Shown here piece by piece: positions 24,432 through 32,594 of a DNA stretch of 46,317 nucleotides. The notes below the pieces were generated by a model that saw nothing but the letters and a program-made list of their open reading frames with translations, was not told where the DNA came from and did no database searches. Position numbers and translations under genes: made by a program. Position 1 is the stretch's first letter, and each line of letters starts with the position of its first letter. The DNA comes from Flavobacterium sasangense DSM 21067 (GTDB lineage: Bacteria > Bacteroidota > Bacteroidia > Flavobacteriales > Flavobacteriaceae): the NCBI RefSeq assembly GCF_000686885.1, contig NZ_JMLU01000025.1:1-46317 (forward strand), in the 5' to 3' direction.

Positions 24432-26807
24432 ATGGACACAGAAAGTTGTTTCCATTGTGGTAATGAAATTATAAAAAAAGACGAGATTGTATTTGACGAA
24501 AAGAAGTTTTGTTGCAATGGTTGTAAAACCGTATACGAAATTTTTAGTCAAAACGATTTAACGTGCTATTATGATTTTCAGGCAGCACCCGGCGCCACTC
24601 CACAAGACATTCAGGGCAAATATGACTTTTTAGACAATGAAGAAATTGTTACTAAATTATTGGAATTCCAAGAGCGTACAACACATATTGTTTCACTCTA
24701 CATTCCTCATATACACTGTAGTTCGTGTATTTGGATTCTGGAAAATCTACAAAAGCTTCAACCAGGAATAAGTACTTCGCAAGTTAATTTTGGCGAAAAG
24801 AAAGTCCGAGTTACGTTCAATCCCGAACAAACTTCTTTAAAAGATATCGTCTATTTATTGAGTTCGATAGGTTACGAACCTTATATTTCATTAGAAAATT
24901 TTGATGAAGGCAAGAAAAAAATCGACAGAACTTTAATCTATAAAATAGGAGTAGCGTTTTTCTGTTTTGGAAACATCATGCTGCTTTCGTTTCCCGAATA
25001 TTTTGAAGTAGAAGAATATTGGATTGACCAATACCGCGGATTTTTCCGTTGGTTGATTTTCGGATTATCGCTTCCTACGTTTATTTATTCGGCTTCTGGA
25101 TATTACGTTTCCGCTTGGAAAAGTATGAAATCAGGCTTGTTGAATATCGATATTCCGATTGCTTTAGGAATTGTGGTGATGTTTCTAAGAAGTACGGTAG
25201 ATATCGTTTTCGATTACGGACAAGGATTCTTCGATAGTATGGCTGGGTTGATTTTCTTTATGTTATTAGGAAAGTTATTTCAGAAGAAAACTTACGATTT
25301 CCTTTCATTTGAACGCGATTATAAATCGTATTTTCCAATTGCAATTACAAAGGTTTTACCAAATGGAGATGAAGAATCGGTTCAAGTATATGATATTCAA
25401 AAAGGCGATAGATTATTGATTCGTAACCAAGAGTTAATTCCAGTAGATGGGATTTTGATTTCTGAAAAAGCATCAATTGATTATAGTTTCGTAACAGGTG
25501 AAGCGGTTCCGATTGAGAAAAAATCAGGCGATAAAGTTTTCGCAGGTGGAAAACAAATGGGAAAAGTCATCGAAATGGAAGTGCTATTTTCGGTTTCCCA
25601 AAGTTATTTAACTCAATTATGGAGTAACGATGTCTTTCAAAAACGCGTAGAACAACAACACAAAAACATTACCGATAGAATTAGTCGCTATTTTACGCCA
25701 GCTTTATTGGCTTTAGCGATAGTTTCTTTTACGTATTGGATTTTCATCGATGTGCAAACGGCTTTCAATGTTTTCACTGCGATTTTGATTGTGGCTTGCC
25801 CGTGTGCTTTGGCATTAACGGCTCCGTTTACATTAGGAAATGTGTTGCGAATTCTAGGCAAACGAAAATTATATTTAAAGAATGCTTTAGTTGTAGAACA
25901 ATTAGCCAAAGTAGATACGATTGTTTTCGATAAAACAGGAACGATTACAACTAATAAAAAAACAGCTATTACTTACGAAGGAACGGAATTAAATGCTTCC
26001 GAACTAAGATTATTGAAAAACGTTTTGCGTGGTTCGAATCATCCTTTGAGTAGAAGATTGTACGATTTTATTCCAAATCAAGAAAAAATAGAAACTACAA
26101 GTTTTGAAGAAATCATTGGAAAAGGAATTTTCGCTGAAATCGAAGGAAATACCATAAAATTAGGTTCTTCACAATTCCTAAAAACTATGACCGAAAACAC
26201 GCATAAGAAAACCAAAGTGCATGTGGAAATCAATGGTGTTTACAAAGGAAGTTACGTGTTCAATAATCAATACAGAAAAGGATTAGAAGAATTGTTTTCC
26301 GATTTAGCTAAACATTACAATTTGGTTGTTTTATCTGGTGATAATGATGGTGAAAGAAGAATTTTAGAGAAAATGTTGCCTTCGAAAACGACTTTAGTTT
26401 TCAATCAAAAACCCGAGCAAAAACTACAATACATTGAACAATTACAAAAAGAAGGCAAAAATGTAATGATGGTTGGGGATGGGTTAAACGATGCTGGCGC
26501 ATTAGCACAAAGTAACTTGGGATTATCTATTTCTGAAAATGTAAATGTGTTCTCTCCCGCGTGTGATGGGATATTAGATGCAACACAATTCGATAAAATT
26601 TCCTTTTTTATGCAGTATTCTAAGAATGCAATGAAGACGATTTATATGAGTTTTGGACTTTCTTTATTATATAATGTTGTAGAACTAAGTTATGCCGTAA
26701 CTGGAGCTTTAGATCCTATTGTAGCAGCTATTATAATGCCGCTCAGTACAATAACAATTGTAAGTTTTGTAACAATTCTTACAAATTTGTATGCTGGAAA
26801 GAAATAA
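24432..26807 (+). CDS. ccoI: Copper-type P1B ATPase for cbb3 oxidase assembly (CcoI/FixI)
   Basis: A 791-residue heavy-metal P-type ATPase. The N-terminus holds a Cys-rich domain (CFHCGNE, then CCNGC at 27-31) and an HMA domain with Cys96-x-x-Cys99 in HCSSC. The membrane motif CPC is at 456-458. The catalytic motifs are TGEAVP (355-360), phosphorylated Asp500 in DKTGT, His537 in NHPLS and GDGLND (682-687). CcoI-type pumps export copper to the periplasm for the CuB site of cbb3 oxidase. It heads the cco cluster, divergent from the Fnr-type regulator, with an Fnr-like box upstream. A distinct promoter precedes ccoS 90 bp later. Confidence 0.93.
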   Translation: MDTESCFHCGNEIIKKDEIVFDEKKFCCNGCKTVYEIFSQNDLTCYYDFQAAPGATPQDIQGKYDFLDNEEIVTKLLEFQERTTHIVSLYIPHIHCSSCIWILENLQKLQPGISTSQVNFGEKKVRVTFNPEQTSLKDIVYLLSSIGYEPYISLENFDEGKKKIDRTLIYKIGVAFFCFGNIMLLSFPEYFEVEEYWIDQYRGFFRWLIFGLSLPTFIYSASGYYVSAWKSMKSGLLNIDIPIALGIVVMFLRSTVDIVFDYGQGFFDSMAGLIFFMLLGKLFQKKTYDFLSFERDYKSYFPIAITKVLPNGDEESVQVYDIQKGDRLLIRNQELIPVDGILISEKASIDYSFVTGEAVPIEKKSGDKVFAGGKQMGKVIEMEVLFSVSQSYLTQLWSNDVFQKRVEQQHKNITDRISRYFTPALLALAIVSFTYWIFIDVQTAFNVFTAILIVACPCALALTAPFTLGNVLRILGKRKLYLKNALVVEQLAKVDTIVFDKTGTITTNKKTAITYEGTELNASELRLLKNVLRGSNHPLSRRLYDFIPNQEKIETTSFEEIIGKGIFAEIEGNTIKLGSSQFLKTMTENTHKKTKVHVEINGVYKGSYVFNNQYRKGLEELFSDLAKHYNLVVLSGDNDGERRILEKMLPSKTTLVFNQKPEQKLQYIEQLQKEGKNVMMVGDGLNDAGALAQSNLGLSISENVNVFSPACDGILDATQFDKISFFMQYSKNAMKTIYMSFGLSLLYNVVELSYAVTGALDPIVAAIIMPLSTITIVSFVTILTNLYAGKK

Positions 26808-26834
26808 ATTTATTAAATTTAAGAAAATTTTAAT

Positions 26835-26852
26835 ACATGATAAAAATCATGT
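26835..26852. promoter_or_regulatory. Fnr-like box upstream of ccoS
   Basis: ACATGAT-AAAA-ATCATGT is a perfect inverted repeat with 7-bp arms and a 4-bp spacer. Its centre is 29.5 bp before the -7 element TAACTTTG (26873-26880), placing it near -41 to -43, the class II activator position. Confidence 0.75.
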
Positions 26853-26872
26853 TTTATAAAAACGAGTGGAAG

Positions 26873-26880
26873 TAACTTTG
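26873..26880 (+). promoter_or_regulatory. -7 element of the ccoS-ccoNO operon
   Basis: TAACTTTG matches TAnnTTTG, 17 bp before the ccoS ATG. No TTG is seen at -33, as expected for an activator-dependent promoter. Confidence 0.6.
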
Positions 26881-26897
26881 TTAACACAATTTAAGGT

Positions 26898-27095
26898 ATG
26901 AGTGTCATTTATTTATTAATCACAATTAGTATAGTAGTAGCGATTGTCTTTTTAGGTGCTTTTATAAAAGCAGTTAAAAGTGGACAGTACGATGATGACT
27001 ATACACCATCGGTCAGAATGTTATTTGATGATGAAATAGTGAAAAAAGAAAATCCTAACAAATTAATACAAACAGAAAAACAAAAATCAATCTAA
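26898..27095 (+). CDS. ccoS: cbb3-type oxidase assembly protein CcoS
   Basis: A 65-residue protein with one N-terminal membrane segment (MSVIYLLITISIVVAIVFLG) followed by FIKAVKSGQYDDDYTPSVRM. The pattern of a glycine after the helix, then SGQYDD and P-x-x-RML, is characteristic of CcoS/FixS. It helps insert cofactors into cbb3 oxidase; the mechanism is unclear. It lies 4 bp before ccoNO and has its own Fnr-type promoter. Confidence 0.92.
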   Translation: MSVIYLLITISIVVAIVFLGAFIKAVKSGQYDDDYTPSVRMLFDDEIVKKENPNKLIQTEKQKSI

Positions 27096-27099
27096 ATTT

Positions 27100-29277
27100 A
27101 TGGAGAAGCAACAATTTTATTACGACAACAAAATTGTAAGGAATTTCATCTACGCTAGTATCGTTTTCGGGGTAGTGGGGATGTTAGTAGGGCTTATTTT
27201 AGCTTTCCTATTTTTGTTTCCAAACTTAACAAGCGGCGTATCGTTTTTAAGTTTTGGACGCTTAAGACCTTTACACACCAATGCAGTTATTTTTGCCTTC
27301 GTTGGAAACGCAATGTTTGCAGGTATTTATTACTCAATGCAGCGTTTATTAAAAGCAAGAATGTTTAGCGACCTTTTGAGTAAAATTCATTTTTGGGGTT
27401 GGCAGTTAATTATAGTTGCTGCAGCCATTACTTTACCATTAGGTTATTCTACTTCTAAAGAATATGCCGAATTAGAATGGCCAATCGACATTGCAATTGC
27501 TCTTATTTGGGTAGTTTTTGGTATCAATATGATTGGAACCATTATTAAAAGAAGAGAACGTCATATTTATGTAGCTATTTGGTTTTACATTGCAACATTT
27601 GTAACAGTTGCGGTACTTCACATCTTTAATAGTTTAGAACTACCTGTTTCGTTATCAGGAATGAAATCATATTCAGTTTATGCTGGTGTTCAAGATGCTT
27701 TAGTACAATGGTGGTACGGACACAATGCGGTGGCATTCTTCTTAACTACTCCATTCTTAGGTATGATGTATTACTTTGTACCAAAAGTAGCAAATCGTCC
27801 TGTTTATTCTTATAGATTATCAATTATTCACTTTTGGTCGTTGATCTTCATTTATATTTGGGCTGGACCTCACCACTTATTATATACTGCACTACCAGAT
27901 TGGGCTCAAAATTTAGGAGTTGTTTTCTCTGTAATGTTACTTGCTCCATCTTGGGGTGGTATGATTAATGGTTTATTAACTTTAAGAGGAGTTTGGGATA
28001 AAGTGCGTACTGATGCGGTATTGAAATTCTTCGTAGTAGCCATTACAGGTTATGGTATGGCTACTTTTGAAGGTCCAATGTTATCATTGAAAAACGTTAA
28101 CGCAATTGCACACTTTACAGACTGGATTATTGCTCACGTTCACGTTGGAGCTTTAGCTTGGAATGGTTTCTTATCATTCGGTATGATCTATTGGTTAATC
28201 CCAAGAATGACAAAAACAAAATTATTCTCTGAAAAATTAGCGAATTTCCATTTCTGGATTGGTACTTTAGGGATTATTTTATATTCGCTTCCATTATATG
28301 TTGCAGGATTTACTCAAGCTTCTATGTGGAAACAATTCAAACCAGATGGTGGAGCATTACAATATGGTAACTTCCTTGAAACGGTAACTGAGATTATGCC
28401 AATGTATTGGATGCGTGCAGTAGGAGGAACATTATATCTTACAGGGGTTATCGTATTAGTTTACAATGTAATTAGAACCGTTAGACAAGGTTCTCCAGTT
28501 GAAAACGAATTAGTTGAAGCTCCAGCATTAGCTGTAATTTCTCCAAACCGTTTAAAAGGAGAAAAATTACACTCTTGGTTAGAAAGAAAACCAGTTCAAT
28601 TTATGATTTTGACTACTATAGCAATTTTGATTGGTGGTTTAATTCAAATTTTACCAACAATTTTAGTAAAATCAAATATTCCAACAATTTCGTCAGTTAA
28701 ACCATATACACCACTTGAGTTGCAAGGTAGAGATTTATACATCCGTGAAGGTTGTGTGGGATGTCACTCTCAAATGGTTCGTCCGTTCCGTTCAGAAGTA
28801 GAGCGTTATGGTGACTATTCTAAAGCAGGAGAATTTGTTTACGATCATCCATTCTTATGGGGTTCTAAACGTACTGGTCCAGATTTAGCTCGTGAAGGTG
28901 TTAAAGGAAAACCATTTAATGGAGGTAGAGATGATGTATGGCATTTTAACCATATGTACGATCCCCAAGGATTAAATGAAAAATCAATTATGCCAAGATA
29001 CCAATGGTTAATTAAAAATGAATTAGATAATTCAACTATTCAAGACAAAATGAGAACCATGGTAACTTTAGGAGTTCCTTATTCTGAAGCAGATATTAAT
29101 AATGCTCTTAAACATATGGACGAACAAGCAAGCAAAATTGAAGCAAACTTGTTAGCGAACCCTGATATTAAGAAATCTTTTGGTGGAAACACAACATCAA
29201 AATTAAAAGATAGAGAGATTGTAGCGTTGATTGCATACTTACAAAGATTAGGTACTGATACTCAAGTTAAAAAATAA
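27100..29277 (+). CDS. ccoNO: cbb3-type cytochrome c oxidase, fused subunits I and II (CcoNO)
   Basis: A 725-residue fusion of the catalytic heme-copper subunit CcoN (about 1-480) and the monoheme cytochrome CcoO (about 500-725). CcoN ligands are visible: His59 (RPLHTN), His208 (WYGHNA), His258-His259 (AGPHHL) and His346/His348 (IAHVHVG). A membrane anchor at about 500-522 leads into the CcoO domain, with CxxCH at 552-556 (CVGCH) and a probable axial Met in SIMPRYQWL. The enzyme reduces oxygen with high affinity and pumps protons in the inner membrane. The fusion is common in Bacteroidetes, where CcoN and CcoO are not separate genes. Confidence 0.96.
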   Translation: MEKQQFYYDNKIVRNFIYASIVFGVVGMLVGLILAFLFLFPNLTSGVSFLSFGRLRPLHTNAVIFAFVGNAMFAGIYYSMQRLLKARMFSDLLSKIHFWGWQLIIVAAAITLPLGYSTSKEYAELEWPIDIAIALIWVVFGINMIGTIIKRRERHIYVAIWFYIATFVTVAVLHIFNSLELPVSLSGMKSYSVYAGVQDALVQWWYGHNAVAFFLTTPFLGMMYYFVPKVANRPVYSYRLSIIHFWSLIFIYIWAGPHHLLYTALPDWAQNLGVVFSVMLLAPSWGGMINGLLTLRGVWDKVRTDAVLKFFVVAITGYGMATFEGPMLSLKNVNAIAHFTDWIIAHVHVGALAWNGFLSFGMIYWLIPRMTKTKLFSEKLANFHFWIGTLGIILYSLPLYVAGFTQASMWKQFKPDGGALQYGNFLETVTEIMPMYWMRAVGGTLYLTGVIVLVYNVIRTVRQGSPVENELVEAPALAVISPNRLKGEKLHSWLERKPVQFMILTTIAILIGGLIQILPTILVKSNIPTISSVKPYTPLELQGRDLYIREGCVGCHSQMVRPFRSEVERYGDYSKAGEFVYDHPFLWGSKRTGPDLAREGVKGKPFNGGRDDVWHFNHMYDPQGLNEKSIMPRYQWLIKNELDNSTIQDKMRTMVTLGVPYSEADINNALKHMDEQASKIEANLLANPDIKKSFGGNTTSKLKDREIVALIAYLQRLGTDTQVKK

Positions 29278-29282
29278 AAGTT

Positions 29283-29453
29283 ATGCTAAAGTTCATTAAA
29301 CATAATTTGGAAACTATTGCAGGAGTAGATATTTATCCAATCATTTCGTTGACTATTTTCTTTACAGCGTTTGTATTGTTCACAATTTGGGCATTTACTT
29401 ACAGCAAAGAAAAAATCAAAGAAATTAGCGAAATGCCTTTAAACGACGAATAG
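29283..29453 (+). CDS. ccoQ: cbb3 oxidase subunit CcoQ (56 residues)
   Basis: A short frame starting at ATG 29283, 5 bp after the ccoNO stop, encodes 56 residues beginning MLKFIKHNLETIAGVDIYP. A single membrane helix follows (about 19-39, PIISLTIFFTAFVLFTIWAF) and then a charged tail SKEKIKEISEMPLNDE. Size, topology and position between ccoNO and ccoP fit CcoQ/FixQ, which stabilises the oxidase complex. Small genes of this size are often missed. It overlaps no other gene. Confidence 0.85.
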   Translation: MLKFIKHNLETIAGVDIYPIISLTIFFTAFVLFTIWAFTYSKEKIKEISEMPLNDE

Positions 29454-29469
29454 TCATAATATAATTAGC

Positions 29470-29532
29470 GAGAAACTGAAACAACCATGATGTTTGTAAT
29501 TTTTGGGTAGTTTCATGGTTGTTCCGGTTCTC
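29470..29532 (+). other. Long imperfect stem-loop between ccoQ and ccoP
   Basis: The left arm 29470-29490 pairs with the right arm 29513-29532 over about 20 bp with one bulged A, one A-C mismatch and one G-U pair (AACAACCATGA against TCATGGTTGTT is perfect). The 22-nt loop is AT-rich. There is no T-run, so it is not a terminator. It may stabilise or process the mRNA between the catalytic subunits and ccoP. Confidence 0.65.
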
Positions 29533-29553
29533 ATAACATAAAAATTTCAATAT

Positions 29554-30498
29554 ATGAAAAAATTAATTCCATCATACGTAAGAGTTCCATTACTGTTTGC
29601 AGTAGTATTTGCAGCTTTGGAATATTTTATCGATTCAGGAGACAGGCCAGCCTTTATAAAGTTTCCTATGGTAGCTTTATTTTTAGGAGTATTCCTTTTC
29701 TTATTAATCGCAATCGAAATTGTAATCGATGCCGTTGATAAAGTTACTTATCATTTATTAACTGATGAGCAAAAGAAACAACTAGAAGAAGCACAAACTG
29801 TTTCTTTTACAGAAAGCAAATGGTACCAAAATATTGTTGCTAAACTTACTCGCTCTAAAGAAATGGAAAGAGAAGAAGATATCATGTTAGAGCACGACTA
29901 CGATGGTATCAAAGAGTTAGACAACGTATTACCACCATGGTGGGTATATTTGTTCTATGGTACAATTATTTTTGCTTTAGTTTATTTGGTTCGTTTCCAT
30001 GTAATGAATGAATACGATCAAGAACAAGAATTTAAAAATGAAGTGGCGTTAGCAGAATTAGAGAAATCGAAAATGCCTAAAGACCCAGCTGAAGAAGTAA
30101 GTTACGAAACAGTTGTTGCGGTTACAGATGCAGCAAGTTTAGCCAAAGGAAAAGAAATTTTCACTAACGCTTGTGCTGCATGTCATAAAGCTGATGGTGG
30201 AGGTTTAGTTGGACCTAACTTAACTGATAAACATTGGATTAATGGAGGCGGAATTAAAAATGTCTTCAAGTTAATTTCTGAAGGAAGTAAAAACAATCCT
30301 TCAATGGTAGCTTGGAAAGCTAATTTATCTCCTAAAGACATTCAAAGTGTAGCAAGTTATGTTTTAAGTTTACAAGGTTCTAATCCTCCAGGAGGAAAAC
30401 CAGCTGAAGGCGAAATATGGGTTGAAACAGCTGAAGCGGCACCAGCAGCTGCAGCATCAGTAGATTCTACTAAAGTAGAAACTCCTGCAGGAAAATAA
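29554..30498 (+). CDS. ccoP: cbb3 oxidase cytochrome subunit CcoP, single-heme form
   Basis: A 314-residue membrane-bound c-type cytochrome. It has two N-terminal hydrophobic segments (about 11-25 and 36-57), a charged cytoplasmic loop, a third membrane segment (about 129-147, PWWVYLFYGTIIFALVYLV), and a cytochrome domain. That domain carries one heme site, Cys207-x-x-Cys210-His211 (CAACH), and a probable axial Met in NNPSMVAWK. Proteobacterial CcoP has two hemes, whereas this protein has one, as often seen in Bacteroidetes. The C-terminus is Ala/Pro-rich. It passes electrons to CcoO. A terminator hairpin follows directly, before ccoG. Confidence 0.93.
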   Translation: MKKLIPSYVRVPLLFAVVFAALEYFIDSGDRPAFIKFPMVALFLGVFLFLLIAIEIVIDAVDKVTYHLLTDEQKKQLEEAQTVSFTESKWYQNIVAKLTRSKEMEREEDIMLEHDYDGIKELDNVLPPWWVYLFYGTIIFALVYLVRFHVMNEYDQEQEFKNEVALAELEKSKMPKDPAEEVSYETVVAVTDAASLAKGKEIFTNACAACHKADGGGLVGPNLTDKHWINGGGIKNVFKLISEGSKNNPSMVAWKANLSPKDIQSVASYVLSLQGSNPPGGKPAEGEIWVETAEAAPAAAASVDSTKVETPAGK

Positions 30499-30505
30499 AA
30501 ATAGT

Positions 30506-30540
30506 AAAAAAGGTTTTGGGAAATTCTCAAAACCTTTTTT
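30506..30540 (+). terminator. Terminator between ccoP and ccoG
   Basis: A 15-bp stem (30506-30520 with 30526-30540, core AGGTTTTG/CAAAACCT) with a 5-nt loop ends in a T-run. It lies 8 bp after the ccoP stop, so ccoG and later genes depend on read-through or an unseen promoter. Confidence 0.82.
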
Positions 30541-30560
30541 AAACTAAAATTAGCATAATT

Positions 30561-31979
30561 ATGTCAAATTTACCAGACGAAAGTTTTAGAGATACCATTG
30601 CAACAATTAATGCAGAAGGGAAAAGAAATTTTATTTATCCTAAAAAACCTTCTGGCCCTTTTTACGATAAAAGAAAGTTATTGAGTTATTTTCTTTTGGT
30701 TTTTTTAATAGCTTCTCCATTTATTAAAATACATGGAAATCAATTTTTGATGTTTAATGTGCTGGAAAGACGTTTTAGTATTTTCGGATTTGCATTTTGG
30801 CCTCAAGACTTTCATTTGTTTGTTATTTCAATGATTGTTGGAGTAGTTGGATTGACCTTGTTTACAGTAGCATTCGGACGTATATTTTGTGGTTGGTTTT
30901 GTCCGCAAACTATTTTTATGGAAATGGTTTTCAGACGTATCGAATATTGGATTGATGGAGACAGAGGGGCTCAAATGCGATTAGAAAGACAAAAATGGGA
31001 TGCTGAAAAAATAAGAAAAAGAGTTACAAAATGGACTATCTTTTTTATTTTTTCATTCTTCATTGCTAACGTTTTCTTAGCGTATTTAATTAGCAGCGAT
31101 GAACTTATCAAAATGATTACGGAAGGACCTACAAGTAATTTAAGTACGTTAATTGCCTTATTAATTTTTACAGGTGTTTTCTATTTTGTATTTGCTTGGT
31201 TTAGAGAGCAAGTTTGTATTATTGCTTGTCCTTACGGAAGAATGCAAGGGGTTTTATTGGATAACAAATCCATTAATGTAACCTATGACCACGTAAGAGG
31301 AGAAGGTACAAACGGAAGAAAGAAATGGAGAAATGGTGAAGATAGAACCGCATTAGGTCACGGAGATTGTATCGATTGCAACCAATGTGTAGTAGTTTGT
31401 CCAACTGGAATTGACATTCGTAATGGTACTCAGTTAGAATGTATTAACTGTACCGCTTGTATCGATGAATGTGATACCGTTATGGAAAAAGTAGGATTAC
31501 CAAAAGGATTAATCCGCTATGCTAGTGAAGACGAAATTGTAAATAAAGAGAAGTTCGTGTTGACACTTCGAATGAAAGGTTACATCGCCGTTTTAACTTT
31601 GTTAGTAGGCGTTTTAATTGGAATGTTGTTCTTACGAAATGATGTAGAAGCCAATTTCTTACCAATGTCAGGACAATTGTTCCAACACAATGGTGAAAAC
31701 ATTCGAAATTTCTACACGTATAAAATTGTCAATAAAACAGAACAAGAATTTGATAATGTTACGGTTAAAATTGTCAATTATAAAGGAGAAATAAAATTAG
31801 TGGGAAGTCCAGTTATAAAAGTACCAAAACAAGGTTTAGTAAGTGGAACATTGTATATTGATATTCCAGAGAGTTTGCTAAAAGACGAAAAAGTACATTT
31901 AAAATTAGAATTATATAACGGAGATAAATTGATTGAAGAAACATCAACTAATTTCCAAGGACCAAGAAACTTTAATTAA
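30561..31979 (+). CDS. ccoG: cbb3 oxidase accessory iron-sulfur protein CcoG
   Basis: A 472-residue polyferredoxin-like membrane protein. Membrane helices lie at about 40-55, 85-105, 158-177, 197-213 and 335-356. Cysteine motifs include CGWFCP (110-115), Cys219 and Cys223, and two ferredoxin clusters: C270-x2-C273-x2-C276-x3-C280-P and C294-x2-C297-x2-C300-x3-C304. The C-terminal 110 residues form an Ig-like periplasmic domain. CcoG is thought to reduce copper for delivery to the oxidase. It follows ccoP across a terminator and precedes fixH by about 100 bp. Confidence 0.94.
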   Translation: MSNLPDESFRDTIATINAEGKRNFIYPKKPSGPFYDKRKLLSYFLLVFLIASPFIKIHGNQFLMFNVLERRFSIFGFAFWPQDFHLFVISMIVGVVGLTLFTVAFGRIFCGWFCPQTIFMEMVFRRIEYWIDGDRGAQMRLERQKWDAEKIRKRVTKWTIFFIFSFFIANVFLAYLISSDELIKMITEGPTSNLSTLIALLIFTGVFYFVFAWFREQVCIIACPYGRMQGVLLDNKSINVTYDHVRGEGTNGRKKWRNGEDRTALGHGDCIDCNQCVVVCPTGIDIRNGTQLECINCTACIDECDTVMEKVGLPKGLIRYASEDEIVNKEKFVLTLRMKGYIAVLTLLVGVLIGMLFLRNDVEANFLPMSGQLFQHNGENIRNFYTYKIVNKTEQEFDNVTVKIVNYKGEIKLVGSPVIKVPKQGLVSGTLYIDIPESLLKDEKVHLKLELYNGDKLIEETSTNFQGPRNFN

Positions 31980-32082
31980 AAAAATATAGCTATGAAATCG
32001 CCACTAAAAATTTGCGTAAGCAAACACCAATAATTTAAAAGGCGATACCATATGTTACCAATGATAAATAAAATTTAAACAT

Positions 32083-32532
32083 ATGAAATTTAATTGGGGA
32101 ACCGGAATCGTTATTGCTTTTGCACTTTTTATGACATTCATTTTATCCTATGTATTTAAAGTACAGTCTAATGATAAATATGATCATGAATTAGTAGTAG
32201 AAGATTATTATAAAAAAGAAGCAACGGTTCAAGGTGACATAGAAAAACAAGAGAAAGCGAATGCATTAACGAATAAAGTAACAATCGAAAATAAAGCGGA
32301 AGGAATAAAAATTCAATTTCCAGCTGATTTTGATTATTCAAAAATAAATGGAAAAGTGTCCTTATACAGACCGTCTAGTCAGAAATTAGATTTTGAAATT
32401 TCGATTTCACTATCTAGTCCACATTTGCTCATACCTAAAAGTAATTTGGCTAGCGGTCTTTGGGACATTTCTATCGATTGGGAATACGATGGTGTGAAAT
32501 ATTTGAACAAAGATTCGTTTAGAATAGAATAA
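32083..32532 (+). CDS. FixH-family protein
   Basis: A 149-residue protein with one N-terminal membrane helix (about 6-26, GTGIVIAFALFMTFILSYVF). A short conserved stretch, HELVVEDYYKKE, with the Tyr-Tyr-Lys typical of FixH, is followed by a beta-sandwich-like domain ending WDISIDWEYDGVKYLNK. FixH/CcoH proteins help assemble cbb3 oxidase in the inner membrane. Its position between ccoG and the copper-transport-like gene supports this. Confidence 0.85.
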   Translation: MKFNWGTGIVIAFALFMTFILSYVFKVQSNDKYDHELVVEDYYKKEATVQGDIEKQEKANALTNKVTIENKAEGIKIQFPADFDYSKINGKVSLYRPSSQKLDFEISISLSSPHLLIPKSNLASGLWDISIDWEYDGVKYLNKDSFRIE

Positions 32533-32548
32533 TTTCTTTCTTTTGATT

Positions 32549-32584
32549 TTGAACTTGTAATTGAACTTGTTCTTGAATTTGAAA
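32549..32584 (+). repeat. Three 12-bp tandem repeats
   Basis: Three consecutive units (TTGAACTTGTAA, TTGAACTTGTTC, TTGAATTTGAAA) fill the gap between the fixH-like gene and the TauE/SafE-like gene. A partial fourth unit may precede them. Function is unknown. Confidence 0.6.
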
Positions 32585-32594
32585 TTTAAAATAG

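Noticed and set aside
31991..32032. 13-codon frame between ccoG and the fixH-like gene
   Set aside because: It is very short, has no conserved features and overlaps a possible folded RNA.
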